A stretch of DNA of 40,536 nt from Candidatus Saccharimonadota bacterium (GTDB lineage: Bacteria; Patescibacteriota; Saccharimonadia; Saccharimonadales; Saccharimonadaceae): the NCBI GenBank assembly GCA_030645815.1, contig JAUSMW010000050.1, forward strand, positions 1-40,536, in the 5' to 3' direction. A program made the translations under genes and the position numbers. Positions 7,674 to 18,761 of this stretch are shown piece by piece. The notes below the pieces were generated by a model that searched no databases, was not told the DNA's origin, and was given only the letters and a program-made list of their open reading frames with translations. Numbering within the stretch: position 1 is the stretch's first letter; every line of letters begins with the position of its first letter.

Positions 7674-8044
7674 TCAAGAGACTAATTGATTAAAGATTAA
7701 TGATTGGATTAATAAATAAAGAAGGAAAGAATTCCTGGAACAAATAAATATTTCTATGACGATGCGTCATTTGATAATCTAATTATTATGCCGGTTAGCA
7801 AATTGACTTTATAACTTGTAGTATTGTGAAAATAAAGAGTTTATGAATTTATTTTCACAGATGGGGAATAATGTAAGAATGATAAGTATCATATAAGAGG
7901 AATTATAGGGACGTGAATAATTTAAAATTAAAAGTATAAAAGTAATAAGTTTAGAAAGAATTAAAGGCAAAATATGCAGAACACAAAAAATGAACAATTG
8001 ATCAATTTAGCAATGGAACAATAAATTTTTAAAGGTTATATAGT
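7674..8044. other. 371-bp AT-rich intergenic region with one short palindrome
   Basis: No gene is supported here. The only ordered element is ATGACG-ATG-CGTCAT (7756-7770), a perfect 6-bp inverted repeat with a 3-nt spacer that could bind a dimeric regulator. AAAGG (8031-8035) lies 9 bp before the next ATG and is a plausible ribosome site. The rest is AT-rich, with fragments of the 'attaatgatt' type seen in other gaps. Confidence 0.45.
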
Positions 8045-8857
8045 ATGAAAGAGTTGCTTCCTTCCACAAAAATACTTGGCACGAAGATTACTACAGCGTC
8101 AAAGTTGGAGATCTTAGAGTATATCTTCAATAGTATAGAAAAAAAGAACCAAAAGAGCTATGTAGTAACCCCAAATCCGGAGATACTGGTATATGCGACA
8201 CGCTCAAGAGCGTATCAAGAGGTTCTTAATAAAGCTACGGTCAGCCTCCCGGACGGTATAGGGGTTCTACTAGCCGGTAAGATGTTGAAAAATGGCATTA
8301 AAACGCGCATTGCTGGTATAGATTTGATGTGGGAATTGGTTAGTGAATGTGCAAAACGTGGCTTGTCCATAGGGCTTTTAGGGGGTAGGGATGCAGTAGC
8401 AGAAAGAGTTGCTCACTGCTTACGTGAAAAGTATCCAGATCTCATAGTTAATTTTGTCGGAGAGGAATGGCCAAATATGAATAAAGATTCTAGATTAAAG
8501 ATTAAAAGAAATAAGGAAGATAATTTTAATTCAGAATCAATTAATCATAAATCATTAGTCATTAATCATATCGATATACTTTTTGTTGCTTTTGGTGCGC
8601 CAAAGCAGGAAGAGTGGATAGCGGCAAATCTTCCCAATATTGATGCTTCAGTTGCCATGGGAGTGGGGGGGGCATTTGATTATATTTCGGGCAAAGTGCC
8701 AAGGGCTCCAGAAGTTTTAAGAAAAATTGGAATGGAGTGGGCGTTCAGACTTGCCAGGCAACCATGGAGGGCTAAGCGCCAACTGGCATTGCTTGTGTTT
8801 GTAGCAAAAGTTTTAAAAGAGAAGTTTTCAGATTCTAATGTGTCATCCCTCACTTGA
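8045..8857 (+). CDS. WecB/TagA/CpsF-family glycosyltransferase (GT26)
   Basis: The 270-residue enzyme of this family transfers an N-acetylmannosamine-type sugar from a nucleotide donor to a polyprenyl-linked acceptor in wall or surface glycan synthesis. Family landmarks are present: VVTPNPEILVYA (40-51), SLPDGIGV (67-74), the catalytic Asp region with TRIAGIDLM (87-95), GLLGG (110-114), FGAPKQEEWI (183-192) and GVGGAFDYISGKVPRAP near 210. The acceptor and donor cannot be told from sequence. Residues about 144-175 are low complexity and encoded by DNA like the intergenic repeats (AATCATTAGTCATTAATCAT type), and the segment is longer than usual. The last codons and the TGA stop lie inside a palindromic repeat element. 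Confidence 0.92.
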   Translation: MKELLPSTKILGTKITTASKLEILEYIFNSIEKKNQKSYVVTPNPEILVYATRSRAYQEVLNKATVSLPDGIGVLLAGKMLKNGIKTRIAGIDLMWELVSECAKRGLSIGLLGGRDAVAERVAHCLREKYPDLIVNFVGEEWPNMNKDSRLKIKRNKEDNFNSESINHKSLVINHIDILFVAFGAPKQEEWIAANLPNIDASVAMGVGGAFDYISGKVPRAPEVLRKIGMEWAFRLARQPWRAKRQLALLVFVAKVLKEKFSDSNVSSLT

Positions 8858-8867
8858 TGCGGGATCC
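8841..8867. repeat. REP-like palindromic element at the end of the glycosyltransferase gene
   Basis: The stretch begins TGTCATCCCTCACTTGATGC and ends GGGATCC, resembling widespread extragenic palindromes of the 'GTCATCCC...GGGATCC' type. ATCCC and GGGAT form the stem ends. It covers the last codons and the stop of the upstream gene. Its reverse reading gives the peptide WIPHQVRDD, a common false translation of this element. Confidence 0.6.
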
Positions 8868-9281
8868 ATTTCCTTAAAACCTCATTATTTATATGTTTTT
8901 CTTTTACTTTCACCCCAAGGGTACTAGCTATTCCATAGCGGCGTCTGCCGAGAAAAGTATCAAAAGCCCTGCCATGGCTCATTTTCGTCATTCTTGCGCA
9001 GGCAAAAATATTGGTTTTAAAATCATATTTTTTCCTTCTCTTGTGCCGACAAGAGAAGCAGAAGCTCTTTACATATCAAGGGTCGCTAATTTTGCTACTT
9101 CGTGAAGTGTGTGATTTCACCCCCTCCTCGATCCCGCCAAGGCGGGACGAGGAATCCCCCGTCTTCACTTCATCCGCAAAATTCATACGCGCATTCCTTG
9201 AAATGCAAAATAGACATTAGTATTAGGTAAATCCTTTGGTGGTAATTGGGGCATTGACCCTTCGATTGCGCTCAGGATCGT
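8858..9281. repeat. Patchwork of palindromic extragenic elements
   Basis: The gap between the glycosyltransferase and the HTH regulator has no supported gene. It holds four element-like sequences. CGTCATTCTTGCGCAGGCAA begins at 8986, resembling a common extragenic repeat. A 10-bp perfect stem CTTCTCTTGT/ACAAGAGAAG lies at 9035-9058 with loop GCCG. A compound stem lies at 9126-9152, where CCTCG and CCCGCC pair with GGCGGG and CGAGG. CCCTTCGATTGCGCTCAGGA lies at 9258-9277, resembling the 'CTTCG...CTCAG' repeat also seen near 18691. None has a T-run placed for a standard terminator. Confidence 0.55.
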
Positions 9282-9309
9282 GTGGCAAATTTTGCTTAAT
9301 GTTTGCCAC
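9282..9309. promoter_or_regulatory. 8-bp inverted repeat abutting the -35 of the HTH gene
   Basis: GTGGCAAA (9282-9289) and TTTGCCAC (9302-9309) are exact inverted copies with a 12-bp spacer. The right arm directly touches TTGACA (9310-9315). It could be an activator or repressor operator, or the stem of an upstream terminator. Confidence 0.5.
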
Positions 9310-9339
9310 TTGACATGGTGTGATTGTATTTGCTACTCT
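9310..9339 (+). promoter_or_regulatory. Predicted promoter of the HTH regulator gene
   Basis: A consensus TTGACA (9310-9315), an 18-bp spacer and TACTCT (9334-9339) preceded by TG at 9331-9332, an extended -10. Transcription would start near 9346 and give a leader of about 80 nt. Confidence 0.6.
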
Positions 9340-9390
9340 GGATATAGCTTTGATAGTGAAAGCATAATAAAGCTAGTTTAAGACTATCTC

Positions 9391-9413
9391 AATGAATCTC
9401 AAAACGATTCATT
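9391..9413 (+). promoter_or_regulatory. 8-bp inverted repeat in the leader of the HTH gene
   Basis: AATGAATC (9391-9398) and GATTCATT (9406-9413) are exact inverted copies around a 7-nt loop. They lie just upstream of the AAGG ribosome site and the ATG at 9426. This may be an autoregulatory operator or an RNA stem controlling translation. A TATCTCA site overlaps its left edge (9385-9391). Confidence 0.5.
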
Positions 9414-9425
9414 ACAAGGCAGAAA

Positions 9426-9635
9426 ATGGCAAATCAAAACATATCAATCGAAAACCTTCCAGACCTACTCACTGTTCGCGAAGTGGCCGAACTTCTGCGC
9501 GTTTCACCTTTAACAATTAAGAGATGGGGAAAGAGGGGAAAACTCCCGGCAATAAGAATTAACTCCCGCGGCGACCGACGCTACAAAAAAGAGGCCGTTC
9601 TTTATCTTCTAGGTATTCAGCAGAAAGGGATGTAG
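9426..9635 (+). CDS. Small excisionase-family (MerR-like HTH_17) DNA-binding protein
   Basis: This 69-residue protein consists almost only of one winged HTH of the excisionase/HTH_17 type. LLTVREVAELLRVSPLTIKR (14-33) forms the helix-turn-helix, WGKRGKLPAIRI the wing, and RRYKKEAVLYLL the closing helix. Such proteins act as small DNA-binding regulators or as recombination directionality factors. No integrase or attachment site is nearby, so a regulatory role is favoured. It lies 197 bp before, and on the same strand as, the rotary-ATPase-like operon. Both leaders carry TATCTCA motifs, which makes it a candidate regulator of that operon and of itself. Ribosome site AAGG lies at 9416-9419. Confidence 0.85.
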   Translation: MANQNISIENLPDLLTVREVAELLRVSPLTIKRWGKRGKLPAIRINSRGDRRYKKEAVLYLLGIQQKGM

Positions 9636-9785
9636 TAGTTTAAGGCTTAGGAATTATTCTATCCTTTCAGTTTAATCCAACACATTTCCCATATCGGATC
9701 TATTCACCAAATAAGTGGAAGATTTTCGTAATTTTTAATTTTTGTTCTTTCTACCTATACAACGAAACAATTTTGGCCTCAATAG

Positions 9786-11285
<1,500 letters not shown>

Positions 11286-11289
<4 letters not shown>

Positions 11290-11741
11290 ATGAAATTTTA
11301 AAGCGTGTTACAACCGTAAATGAGAGGGATGAACTTACTGAATTTTTGAACCTGCTTGAGCAAAAGATATTTAATGCCAATATTAGTATTGCAGAATTCA
11401 TAGATGACAACGCACCTGTGAGGTTTAAAGTCGCAATCAAAGAGTTCTTGTTAGCTGAAAGTGCTCAGGGACAAGAGGAAAAAATATTTTCAAAAAGTAA
11501 GGAGCTTAAGAATGGTCTTGTTGTGATTCCGACTATAACCTTGACGATTGCAAATGATCCTACCGATGAAACAGTAGAAATTGTCAGACAGTATTTGGAG
11601 AGTACCGGTAAACCTGTATTGGTAGAGTTTACAAAAGACAAATCTCTCATTGGGGGAGCTGTTATTGAGAATAGCGGACGTGTATTTGAGTACAGTTTGC
11701 GTGATTACTTTGAGAAAAGAAAGGAGACAAATGGACTTTAG
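11286..11741 (+). CDS. F-type ATPase subunit delta-like protein
   Basis: The 151-residue protein is shorter than the usual 175-180. The C-terminal half keeps the delta signature: KPVLVEFTKDKSLIGGAVIE and GRVFEYSLRDYFEKRK correspond to the 'D-x-S-L-I-G-G-h ... G-x-x-h-D-x-S-L' pattern that closes the domain binding subunit b. The N-terminal helical domain, which in canonical delta holds the alpha N-termini on top of the F1 head, is compact and divergent (1-70). Its role would be to connect the F1 head to the peripheral stalk. It overlaps the b-like gene by 4 bp and the alpha gene by 11 bp. Confidence 0.8.
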
Positions 11742-13203
11742 AAAGAAGATGATGGAAAGCGGAGAATATGGGATTGTTCAGAATGTTAGGCATCCTATCG
11801 TTGTTGCTTCCGGACTTCCCGGCGCAAGGTTATCGGAAATTGTGATGTTTGAAACAGGGGAAATGGGTGAAGTTTTTTTGATGGAGAGGGACCAATTGGA
11901 AATTCTGGTATTTTCAAAAGATCCTATCAAGGTAGGTACAAAAATTATTCGTCTGAATTCTTTTCTGTCGGTGCCTGTTGGGGATGCTCTTTTAGGTTCC
12001 GTTGTTGACCCTTTAGGCAATCTTGTCTCGCAGAGTGCTCAAAACATCAACTTTGAGGGGTCAAGGCAGATTGATAATTCACCATTAGGTATCGCTTATA
12101 GAGCCCGCATTAAAAAGCCTTTACTGACAGGCGTTACGATAATAGATACTATGGTACCCCTTGGGTATGGGCAAAAAGAACTCATTCTTGGTGACCGTAA
12201 AACAGGCAAAACTTCATTTATTCTTTCCACTATCAAAAACCAGATAGAGCAGGGTTCAATTGCAATCTATGCAGGTATTTCCAAAAGAAAAAGCGACATC
12301 AAAAAAGTTGAGGATTTTCTTTCGCGTGAAGGACTTACCGATTCGTCGATAATTATTGCTACAACGCCATACGACTCGCCAAGTCTTATTTACACAACTC
12401 CTTTTAGTGCAATTACTATCGCCGAATACTTCAGGGACAAGGGTCGTGATGTTGTGGTCGTGCTTGACGATCTATCCACCCATGCAAGAGCTTATCTTGA
12501 AATTTCACTTCTTGCCAAGCGCTTTCCGGGACGAGATTCGTATCCGGGAGATATTTTTCATACTCATGCCCGCATCATGGAGAGGGCGGGAAATTTCAAT
12601 CTATCTGAAGGTCGGGAAGCATCAATTACTATTTTACCGGTTGCAGAAGTGGTTGAAGGGGATTTGACGGGTTATATCACAACGAATTTAATGAGTATGA
12701 CCGATGGGCATATATTTTTTGATAGTAATATTTACTTTGAAGGAAGGCGTCCTGCCGTTAATATTCCGCTTTCCGTGACCCGCGTAGGAAGGCAAGCACA
12801 GACACCATTACTCAGAAGCATTAACCGTGAAATAGGGGCATTTTTGACGCTCTACGACAGAGTTGCCAACCTTTCCCACTTCGGTGCGGAGTTAAATCAA
12901 ACGGTAAAAGAAACGATAGCTACCGGAGAAAGTCTTTACCTCTTTTTCAACCAGCATTACAACGTTTCGATTCCCATACATGCGCAAGTAGTTTTGTATG
13001 GACTACTATGGCTCAATTTAATAGACAGAACAGAATTGGGGCTTGAAAAAGCAAAACTGAAAATGATTGAAGCATATTCAGATGAAGGCAACAGAAAATA
13101 TTTTGACGATGCTTACGCAAAACAAACATTTAACGAGTTATTACAGTACGTAACTCAGAATAAAGATCTCTTTATCTCAATATGCAAAACAGAAAACAAA
13201 TAG
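11731..13203 (+). CDS. F1-type ATPase subunit alpha-like (nucleotide-binding)
   Basis: The product has 490 residues from the ATG at 11731. That start is chosen because AAGGAGA lies just upstream (11720-11726) and the reading aligns with alpha; a longer TTG frame from 11650 would run deep into delta. The P-loop is GDRKTGKT (154-161) and the Walker B region VVVVLDD (241-247). SLLAKRFPGRDSYPGD is typical of alpha, and the arginine finger lies in LSVTRVG (Arg351), which completes the catalytic site of the neighbouring beta. The extreme N-terminus is somewhat short. It should form the alpha3beta3 head with the product of 14182-15549. It overlaps gamma by 22 bp. Confidence 0.93.
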   Translation: MDFRKKMMESGEYGIVQNVRHPIVVASGLPGARLSEIVMFETGEMGEVFLMERDQLEILVFSKDPIKVGTKIIRLNSFLSVPVGDALLGSVVDPLGNLVSQSAQNINFEGSRQIDNSPLGIAYRARIKKPLLTGVTIIDTMVPLGYGQKELILGDRKTGKTSFILSTIKNQIEQGSIAIYAGISKRKSDIKKVEDFLSREGLTDSSIIIATTPYDSPSLIYTTPFSAITIAEYFRDKGRDVVVVLDDLSTHARAYLEISLLAKRFPGRDSYPGDIFHTHARIMERAGNFNLSEGREASITILPVAEVVEGDLTGYITTNLMSMTDGHIFFDSNIYFEGRRPAVNIPLSVTRVGRQAQTPLLRSINREIGAFLTLYDRVANLSHFGAELNQTVKETIATGESLYLFFNQHYNVSIPIHAQVVLYGLLWLNLIDRTELGLEKAKLKMIEAYSDEGNRKYFDDAYAKQTFNELLQYVTQNKDLFISICKTENK

Positions 13204-14054
13204 AAAAAGACATAAATTTGATAGGTTCTTTCAAGGGGCTTGCGACAGCGTATGAAGAAATTTCCGTATCGAAAATGCAGAGGATAAGAGGAAAAGTACT
13301 TTCAGCACGGACTTTTCTTGATGATTTATCAATTGTTTTTGCTGACGTTAAGGGAAGTTATAAAAATGAGATAGAAAAGCTCATCCATAACTCCAAAAAA
13401 GGTATTTTTTCCTTTTCTAATTTAAATAAGAACGGCAAGACTATTGCAGTTCTTCTCTCGGCAAATGACAAATTGTATGGAGACATCGGGCGTAAAGTGT
13501 ATGGGTTTTTTATCGAGGACGTCAAAAAGTCCAATCCTGATATTTATATCATCGGTAAAGTTGGGCGCGAGTTTTACGACTCATCTGAATACAAAAAAGA
13601 ATACAAATATATGGATTTTCCCGATACAAATGAAGCTAGGGAAAATTTTTCCCAAGTTTTGCAAATATTGGAAGGGTACCAGAATGTAAATGTATATTAC
13701 GGTCAATTTGTGAACGTAATAACACAAAATCCTATTGTTACTAATGTTTCAGGCACGAAGGAATTGCAAAACGATATTGCAAGTCAACATAAACAGGTTA
13801 AATTTTTCTTCGAACCGTCACTTGAAGAAGTATTGGAAATTTTTGAAACACAAATTTTCAGCTCATTATTCCGTCAGGCGCTACATGAGTCCGAGTTATC
13901 ACACGTGACATCCCGTATCCAGCAAATGGAGTACGCGCTTGAGAATATTGAGTCCTCGCAAAAAAGTCTTAATAAGAAGAGAAGATTGGTTATCAAGAGG
14001 CAGGAATCTGCAAAACGTCTGCAAAGATTTGCGGGAATTTCGCTGTGGAGATGA
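13182..14054 (+). CDS. F1-type ATPase subunit gamma-like central shaft
   Basis: The 290-residue product has the typical two terminal helices around a middle domain. The N-terminal helix (about 1-60, with KDINLIGSFKGLATAYEEIS and SKMQRIRGK) matches gamma's 'I-x-S-I-x-x-T-x-K-I-T-x-A-M-x-x-V-A-x-S-K-M'. The C-terminal helix begins with SSLFRQALHESELSHVTSRI, as in 'Y-x-x-h-x-x-S-x-x-S-E-x-x-x-R'. The extreme C-terminus is unusually basic and polar (KKRRLVIKRQESAKRLQRF), where canonical gamma is hydrophobic inside the head's bearing. The middle Rossmann-like domain is divergent. It would be the rotating shaft. It is followed by a 127-bp AT-rich gap, the only real gap before beta. Confidence 0.85.
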   Translation: MQNRKQIEKDINLIGSFKGLATAYEEISVSKMQRIRGKVLSARTFLDDLSIVFADVKGSYKNEIEKLIHNSKKGIFSFSNLNKNGKTIAVLLSANDKLYGDIGRKVYGFFIEDVKKSNPDIYIIGKVGREFYDSSEYKKEYKYMDFPDTNEARENFSQVLQILEGYQNVNVYYGQFVNVITQNPIVTNVSGTKELQNDIASQHKQVKFFFEPSLEEVLEIFETQIFSSLFRQALHESELSHVTSRIQQMEYALENIESSQKSLNKKRRLVIKRQESAKRLQRFAGISLWR

Positions 14055-15549
<1,495 letters not shown>

Positions 15550-15551
15550 TA

Positions 15552-15824
15552 ATGGAAAACCTAACTCCTCCGAAGGAAAAATTGGCTTTATATATACGTG
15601 ATCCTCAAATGCTTATATACCAAGGGATTGTTGACAGTATCTCAACGACAAATTCAAAAGGCGTTTTTGATATTTTGGGCGTACATGAGAATTTTATAAC
15701 GATAATTAAGGATAAAATAATTTACCGGAATGATGATGGAGTAAAGGAAGTTCCTATCACAACGGGAATTTTAAAAGTTGAGGAAAATATTGTGCATATC
15801 TTCGTCGGAACGGAGAAGATTTGA
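15552..15824 (+). CDS. F1-type ATPase subunit epsilon-like, short form
   Basis: The product has 90 residues, against 130-140 for full-length epsilon. It keeps the N-terminal beta-sandwich pattern: LALYIRDPQMLIYQGIVDSI for the 'h-x-h-h-x-P-x-x-x-h-Y-x-G-x-h' start, and GVFDILGVHENFITII for 'G-x-F-G-I-L-x-x-H-x-x-h-h'. The C-terminal helical hairpin, which inhibits ATP hydrolysis in many bacterial enzymes, is absent. This suggests an enzyme not held back from hydrolysis in that way. It would join the foot of gamma to the membrane hairpin ring. Its stop lies 2 bp from the stop of the convergent gene at 15827. Confidence 0.8.
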   Translation: MENLTPPKEKLALYIRDPQMLIYQGIVDSISTTNSKGVFDILGVHENFITIIKDKIIYRNDDGVKEVPITTGILKVEENIVHIFVGTEKI

Positions 15825-15826
15825 GG

Positions 15827-18661
15827 TTATTTCAATCTCACTCCGCTCTGGAGGCGGGCGCCGTTGCCGAGTCTTGCAGGAGTCAAATGATCCGGACATG
15901 TTGAGGCAAAAGTCCAGTTGGCACCGACGTTGGAAGGGGTCGAGGAGTAGGCTGTGATAGTTGCACTCCCTGCTTGATCTGTCACGGTAAGGTCAAACAT
16001 ATTAAATGTTCCTGCACCCGTCCAATCACGCTGAACACCACCCGATGATGAGGTGATTGAGATAGTATCTGATCCACCACATGTATTCTGATTGCCCATG
16101 GTGATTGTTCCGCTGTTACTGACTCCGCCAGCACCAACTACTATGTCCCCGGTTGAAGTGTTTACATATTTACCGTTAGCTCCGACAGTAAGGGTTCCAA
16201 ATGTAATATTTCCTGTTTCTTGAGTCAGCTTATCATTGACTGTTAGAGTGCCGGGAATTGTTGCCAAAAATGAGGCATTATTGAATTCTCCATCATTAAT
16301 TGTGAGATTGTTACCCGTGGCATCCAGAGTCAAAGCTGTAGCAAGCGTAAGTGCATAAAATCCGCCTTTATTGATGGTAATAGGAGTAGATAGGCTTCCC
16401 GCATTTTGCGTGAAAGTCTGAGGCCTTGGACCGCCAAAATTAAGAGTCATATTGGCTCCTCCAAATGCATCGGTAGTGCTTGTCGAGAAATTACCTTCAA
16501 CGGTGAGAATATAGGCAGATCCGGGGTTGCTGATAACCCCATCAGTACGAGTGAAGTTGCCTTGTATTGTACAATTACTGCCTAGTACGGTAAGTCCGCC
16601 TGCGTCAGTCTTATTGATGATTACATTTCCTTGAATCGGTGAGGCACAGGAGATTGTTGAATCATCGTCACTGGCTGATCCATCAAAAGTAATCGTTTTA
16701 CCACTCAAATCCCACGTTCCACTTTGAGTAAGACTTCCCTCAAGTGTAATCGCTGTATCAGAGTACGTAACTGTTCCTCCATTGGCAACGTTCACCGAAC
16801 CGCCACCTGATGACCCTGCGCTGGCATCAACATTAAAAGTGTTTCCTGTATGATTTAAAGTTCCATTCACAGTAAGTGTTCCCATGGTCGAGTTAATACT
16901 CGTGACGGTAATCGTGCATCCGGCAGCAAGCGTAAAGTCGGGGTATGTGACAATATCTGCCGTTTTTGCAATGACAACTGATCCACCAAGACTTCCTGTA
17001 CATGTGACAGTTGAATCATCATCAGTATGATTGCCATCAAAGGTAATTGTTTTGCCGCTCAAATCCCAGGTTCCACTTTGAGTAAGACTTCCCTCGATTG
17101 TAATAGCGCTCCCAGAGTACGTAATTGTTCCTGCCGCGCCAACGCTTACAGCACCGGAATTGGATGAGCCAGCACTAGAATCAACATTAAATGTACTACC
17201 AGTGTGATTGAGCGTACCATTGACAGTTAGAATTCCCATTACGGAGTTGATACTAGTGACAGTAATTGTGCATCCTGCAGCGAGAGTGAATGCTGGGTTT
17301 GTGACAATATCGGCCGTTTTTGCAATAACAACTGATCCACCAAGACTTCCGGTACACGTGACAGTTGAATCATCATCAGTATGATTGCCATCAAAAGTAA
17401 TTGTTTTGCCGGTCAAATCCCAGGTTCCACTTTGAGTAAGACTTCCCTCAAGTGTAATAGCAGTTCCTGAATAGGTAATTGTACCTCCGTTACCAACGCT
17501 TACAGCACCGGAGTTAGATGACCCTGCGCTGGCATCAACATTAAATGTACTTCCTGTATGATTTAAAGTTCCATTCACTGTTAGTATTGCCATATCTGAG
17601 TCAATACTAGTAACAGTAATTGTGCATCCGGCAGCAAGCGTAAAGTCGGGATTTGCGACAATATCAGCTGTTTTTGCAATAACAACCGATCCACCAAGAC
17701 TTCCGGTACAGGTAACAGTTGAATCATCACCAGTTTCTGATCCATCAAAGGTAATAGTCTTTCCAGATAAATCCCAGGTACCGTTTTGGGTAAGACTTCC
17801 CTCAAGAGTAATATTAGTTCCTGAATAGGTAATTGTACCTCCGTTACCAACGCTGACTGCACCAGAACTTGTTGAGCCAAGACCGGTATCAACATTAAAA
17901 GTGCTTCCTGTATGGTTTAAAGTTCCATTCACTGTTAGTATTGCCATATCTGAGTCAATACTCGTAACAGTAATTGTGCACCCGGCAGCAAGGGTAAAAT
18001 CAGGTCTATCGGTAATACCGGAAGTTTTTGCAATAACAACCGATCCACCAAGACTTCCTGTACATGTAACTGTTGAATCATCATCAGTTGTGCTTCCATC
18101 AAAAGTGACGGTTGCACCGGTCATGGTTAGAGTTCCTCCTGATGAAGTAAAACTTCGCTCGACTGTCCAAGTGCCTGTGGTAGCAGTATGCACACCTCCA
18201 GATACTGTAAATGATCCATCATTTATATCCAGAGTCTGGGCGCCACCAGCCCATGTGCCTGAGGCTTGATCAAAGTTAGAGGAACCAACGGTGAGCGAGC
18301 GGGCAGCAGTTATCGTCCCTGTATATCCGGAATTTATATCAACTCCCGCAACGCTTCCAGTAAATCCAGCATCAATAGTGGCATCTTTGGTCGAAGTTCC
18401 GTCGAATGTTGCCACATCTGATGCACCCGGAAGGGTATCTGTTGACCAATTGAGCGCGCATGACCATTTATTTCCATCCCCGGCTGCCCCCCCGCATGTA
18501 CCATCCGCACCTCCTCCATCCCAAGTACGTACTGCACCTTGTGCTGGAAATACAAAAACAAATAAGAAGAGTGGGACAGTAAGCGCGAAAATAAGAAGTC
18601 CCGCAAGTGTTCCTTTTTTATTCCTTTTTCTCCTGAATATATTTTTTAAAATGCTTCTCAT
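15827..18661 (-). CDS. Secreted beta-helix-like surface protein with five 118-residue tandem repeats
   Basis: The 944-residue protein has a basic N-terminus and a signal peptide (about 18-43, FPAQGA). The N-terminal part has TWDGGGADG, NWSTDTLPGASDVATFDG and GYTGTITAARSLTVGSSNF and is paralogous to the start of the 18762-21830 protein. A block of near-identical 118-residue repeats follows, each with CTGSLGGSVVIAKTADI, FTLAAGCTITVTSI, LTVNGTLNHTGSTFNVD and GTWDLSGKTITFDG. These are rich in Thr/Ser/Gly and alternate like a beta-solenoid. No autotransporter barrel or LPXTG motif is present. The C-terminus, TPARLGNGARLQSGVRLK, resembles that of its paralogue and may be a sorting tag. A structural or adhesive role is inferred. 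Confidence 0.8.
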   Translation of the reverse strand: MRSILKNIFRRKRNKKGTLAGLLIFALTVPLFLFVFVFPAQGAVRTWDGGGADGTCGGAAGDGNKWSCALNWSTDTLPGASDVATFDGTSTKDATIDAGFTGSVAGVDINSGYTGTITAARSLTVGSSNFDQASGTWAGGAQTLDINDGSFTVSGGVHTATTGTWTVERSFTSSGGTLTMTGATVTFDGSTTDDDSTVTCTGSLGGSVVIAKTSGITDRPDFTLAAGCTITVTSIDSDMAILTVNGTLNHTGSTFNVDTGLGSTSSGAVSVGNGGTITYSGTNITLEGSLTQNGTWDLSGKTITFDGSETGDDSTVTCTGSLGGSVVIAKTADIVANPDFTLAAGCTITVTSIDSDMAILTVNGTLNHTGSTFNVDASAGSSNSGAVSVGNGGTITYSGTAITLEGSLTQSGTWDLTGKTITFDGNHTDDDSTVTCTGSLGGSVVIAKTADIVTNPAFTLAAGCTITVTSINSVMGILTVNGTLNHTGSTFNVDSSAGSSNSGAVSVGAAGTITYSGSAITIEGSLTQSGTWDLSGKTITFDGNHTDDDSTVTCTGSLGGSVVIAKTADIVTYPDFTLAAGCTITVTSINSTMGTLTVNGTLNHTGNTFNVDASAGSSGGGSVNVANGGTVTYSDTAITLEGSLTQSGTWDLSGKTITFDGSASDDDSTISCASPIQGNVIINKTDAGGLTVLGSNCTIQGNFTRTDGVISNPGSAYILTVEGNFSTSTTDAFGGANMTLNFGGPRPQTFTQNAGSLSTPITINKGGFYALTLATALTLDATGNNLTINDGEFNNASFLATIPGTLTVNDKLTQETGNITFGTLTVGANGKYVNTSTGDIVVGAGGVSNSGTITMGNQNTCGGSDTISITSSSGGVQRDWTGAGTFNMFDLTVTDQAGSATITAYSSTPSNVGANWTFASTCPDHLTPARLGNGARLQSGVRLK
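16626..18130. repeat. Five tandem 354-bp repeats inside the 15827-18661 gene
   Basis: The word GATCCACCAAGACTTCC recurs at 16980, 17334, 17688 and 18042, always 354 bp apart. A fifth, more diverged unit is marked by TTGAATCATC at 16657 against 17011, again 354 bp. The period is an exact multiple of three, so unit loss or gain keeps the frame. Edges are approximate. Confidence 0.9.
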
Positions 18662-18687
18662 TATTGTATCGTTAAAATATTAAATAA

Positions 18688-18714
18688 GATTCTTCGTTTT
18701 ACTCAGAATGACAG
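18688..18714. repeat. Dispersed 'CTTCG...CTCAGAATGACA' extragenic element
   Basis: The stretch from GATTCTTCGTTTTACTCAGA through ATGACAG resembles a short extragenic repeat found in many bacterial genomes. A related copy lies at 9258-9277. It sits between the two paralogous beta-helix genes. Confidence 0.45.
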
Positions 18715-18761
18715 TTTATTATTCATTAATCATTTAATCTCTTTATCTATGTTAATTTTAA

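Noticed and set aside
8680-8991. Minus-strand 103-residue frame
   Set aside because: It overlaps the glycosyltransferase gene antisense and contains WIPHQVRDD, a typical false translation of a palindromic repeat.
9426-9635. Xis of an integrated element
   Set aside because: No integrase, attachment-site repeats or phage genes are nearby. A regulatory HTH is more likely.
11650-11730. Longer alpha subunit starting at TTG 11650
   Set aside because: The extra residues come from the overlapping delta frame and do not look like alpha. The ATG at 11731 has a strong ribosome site.
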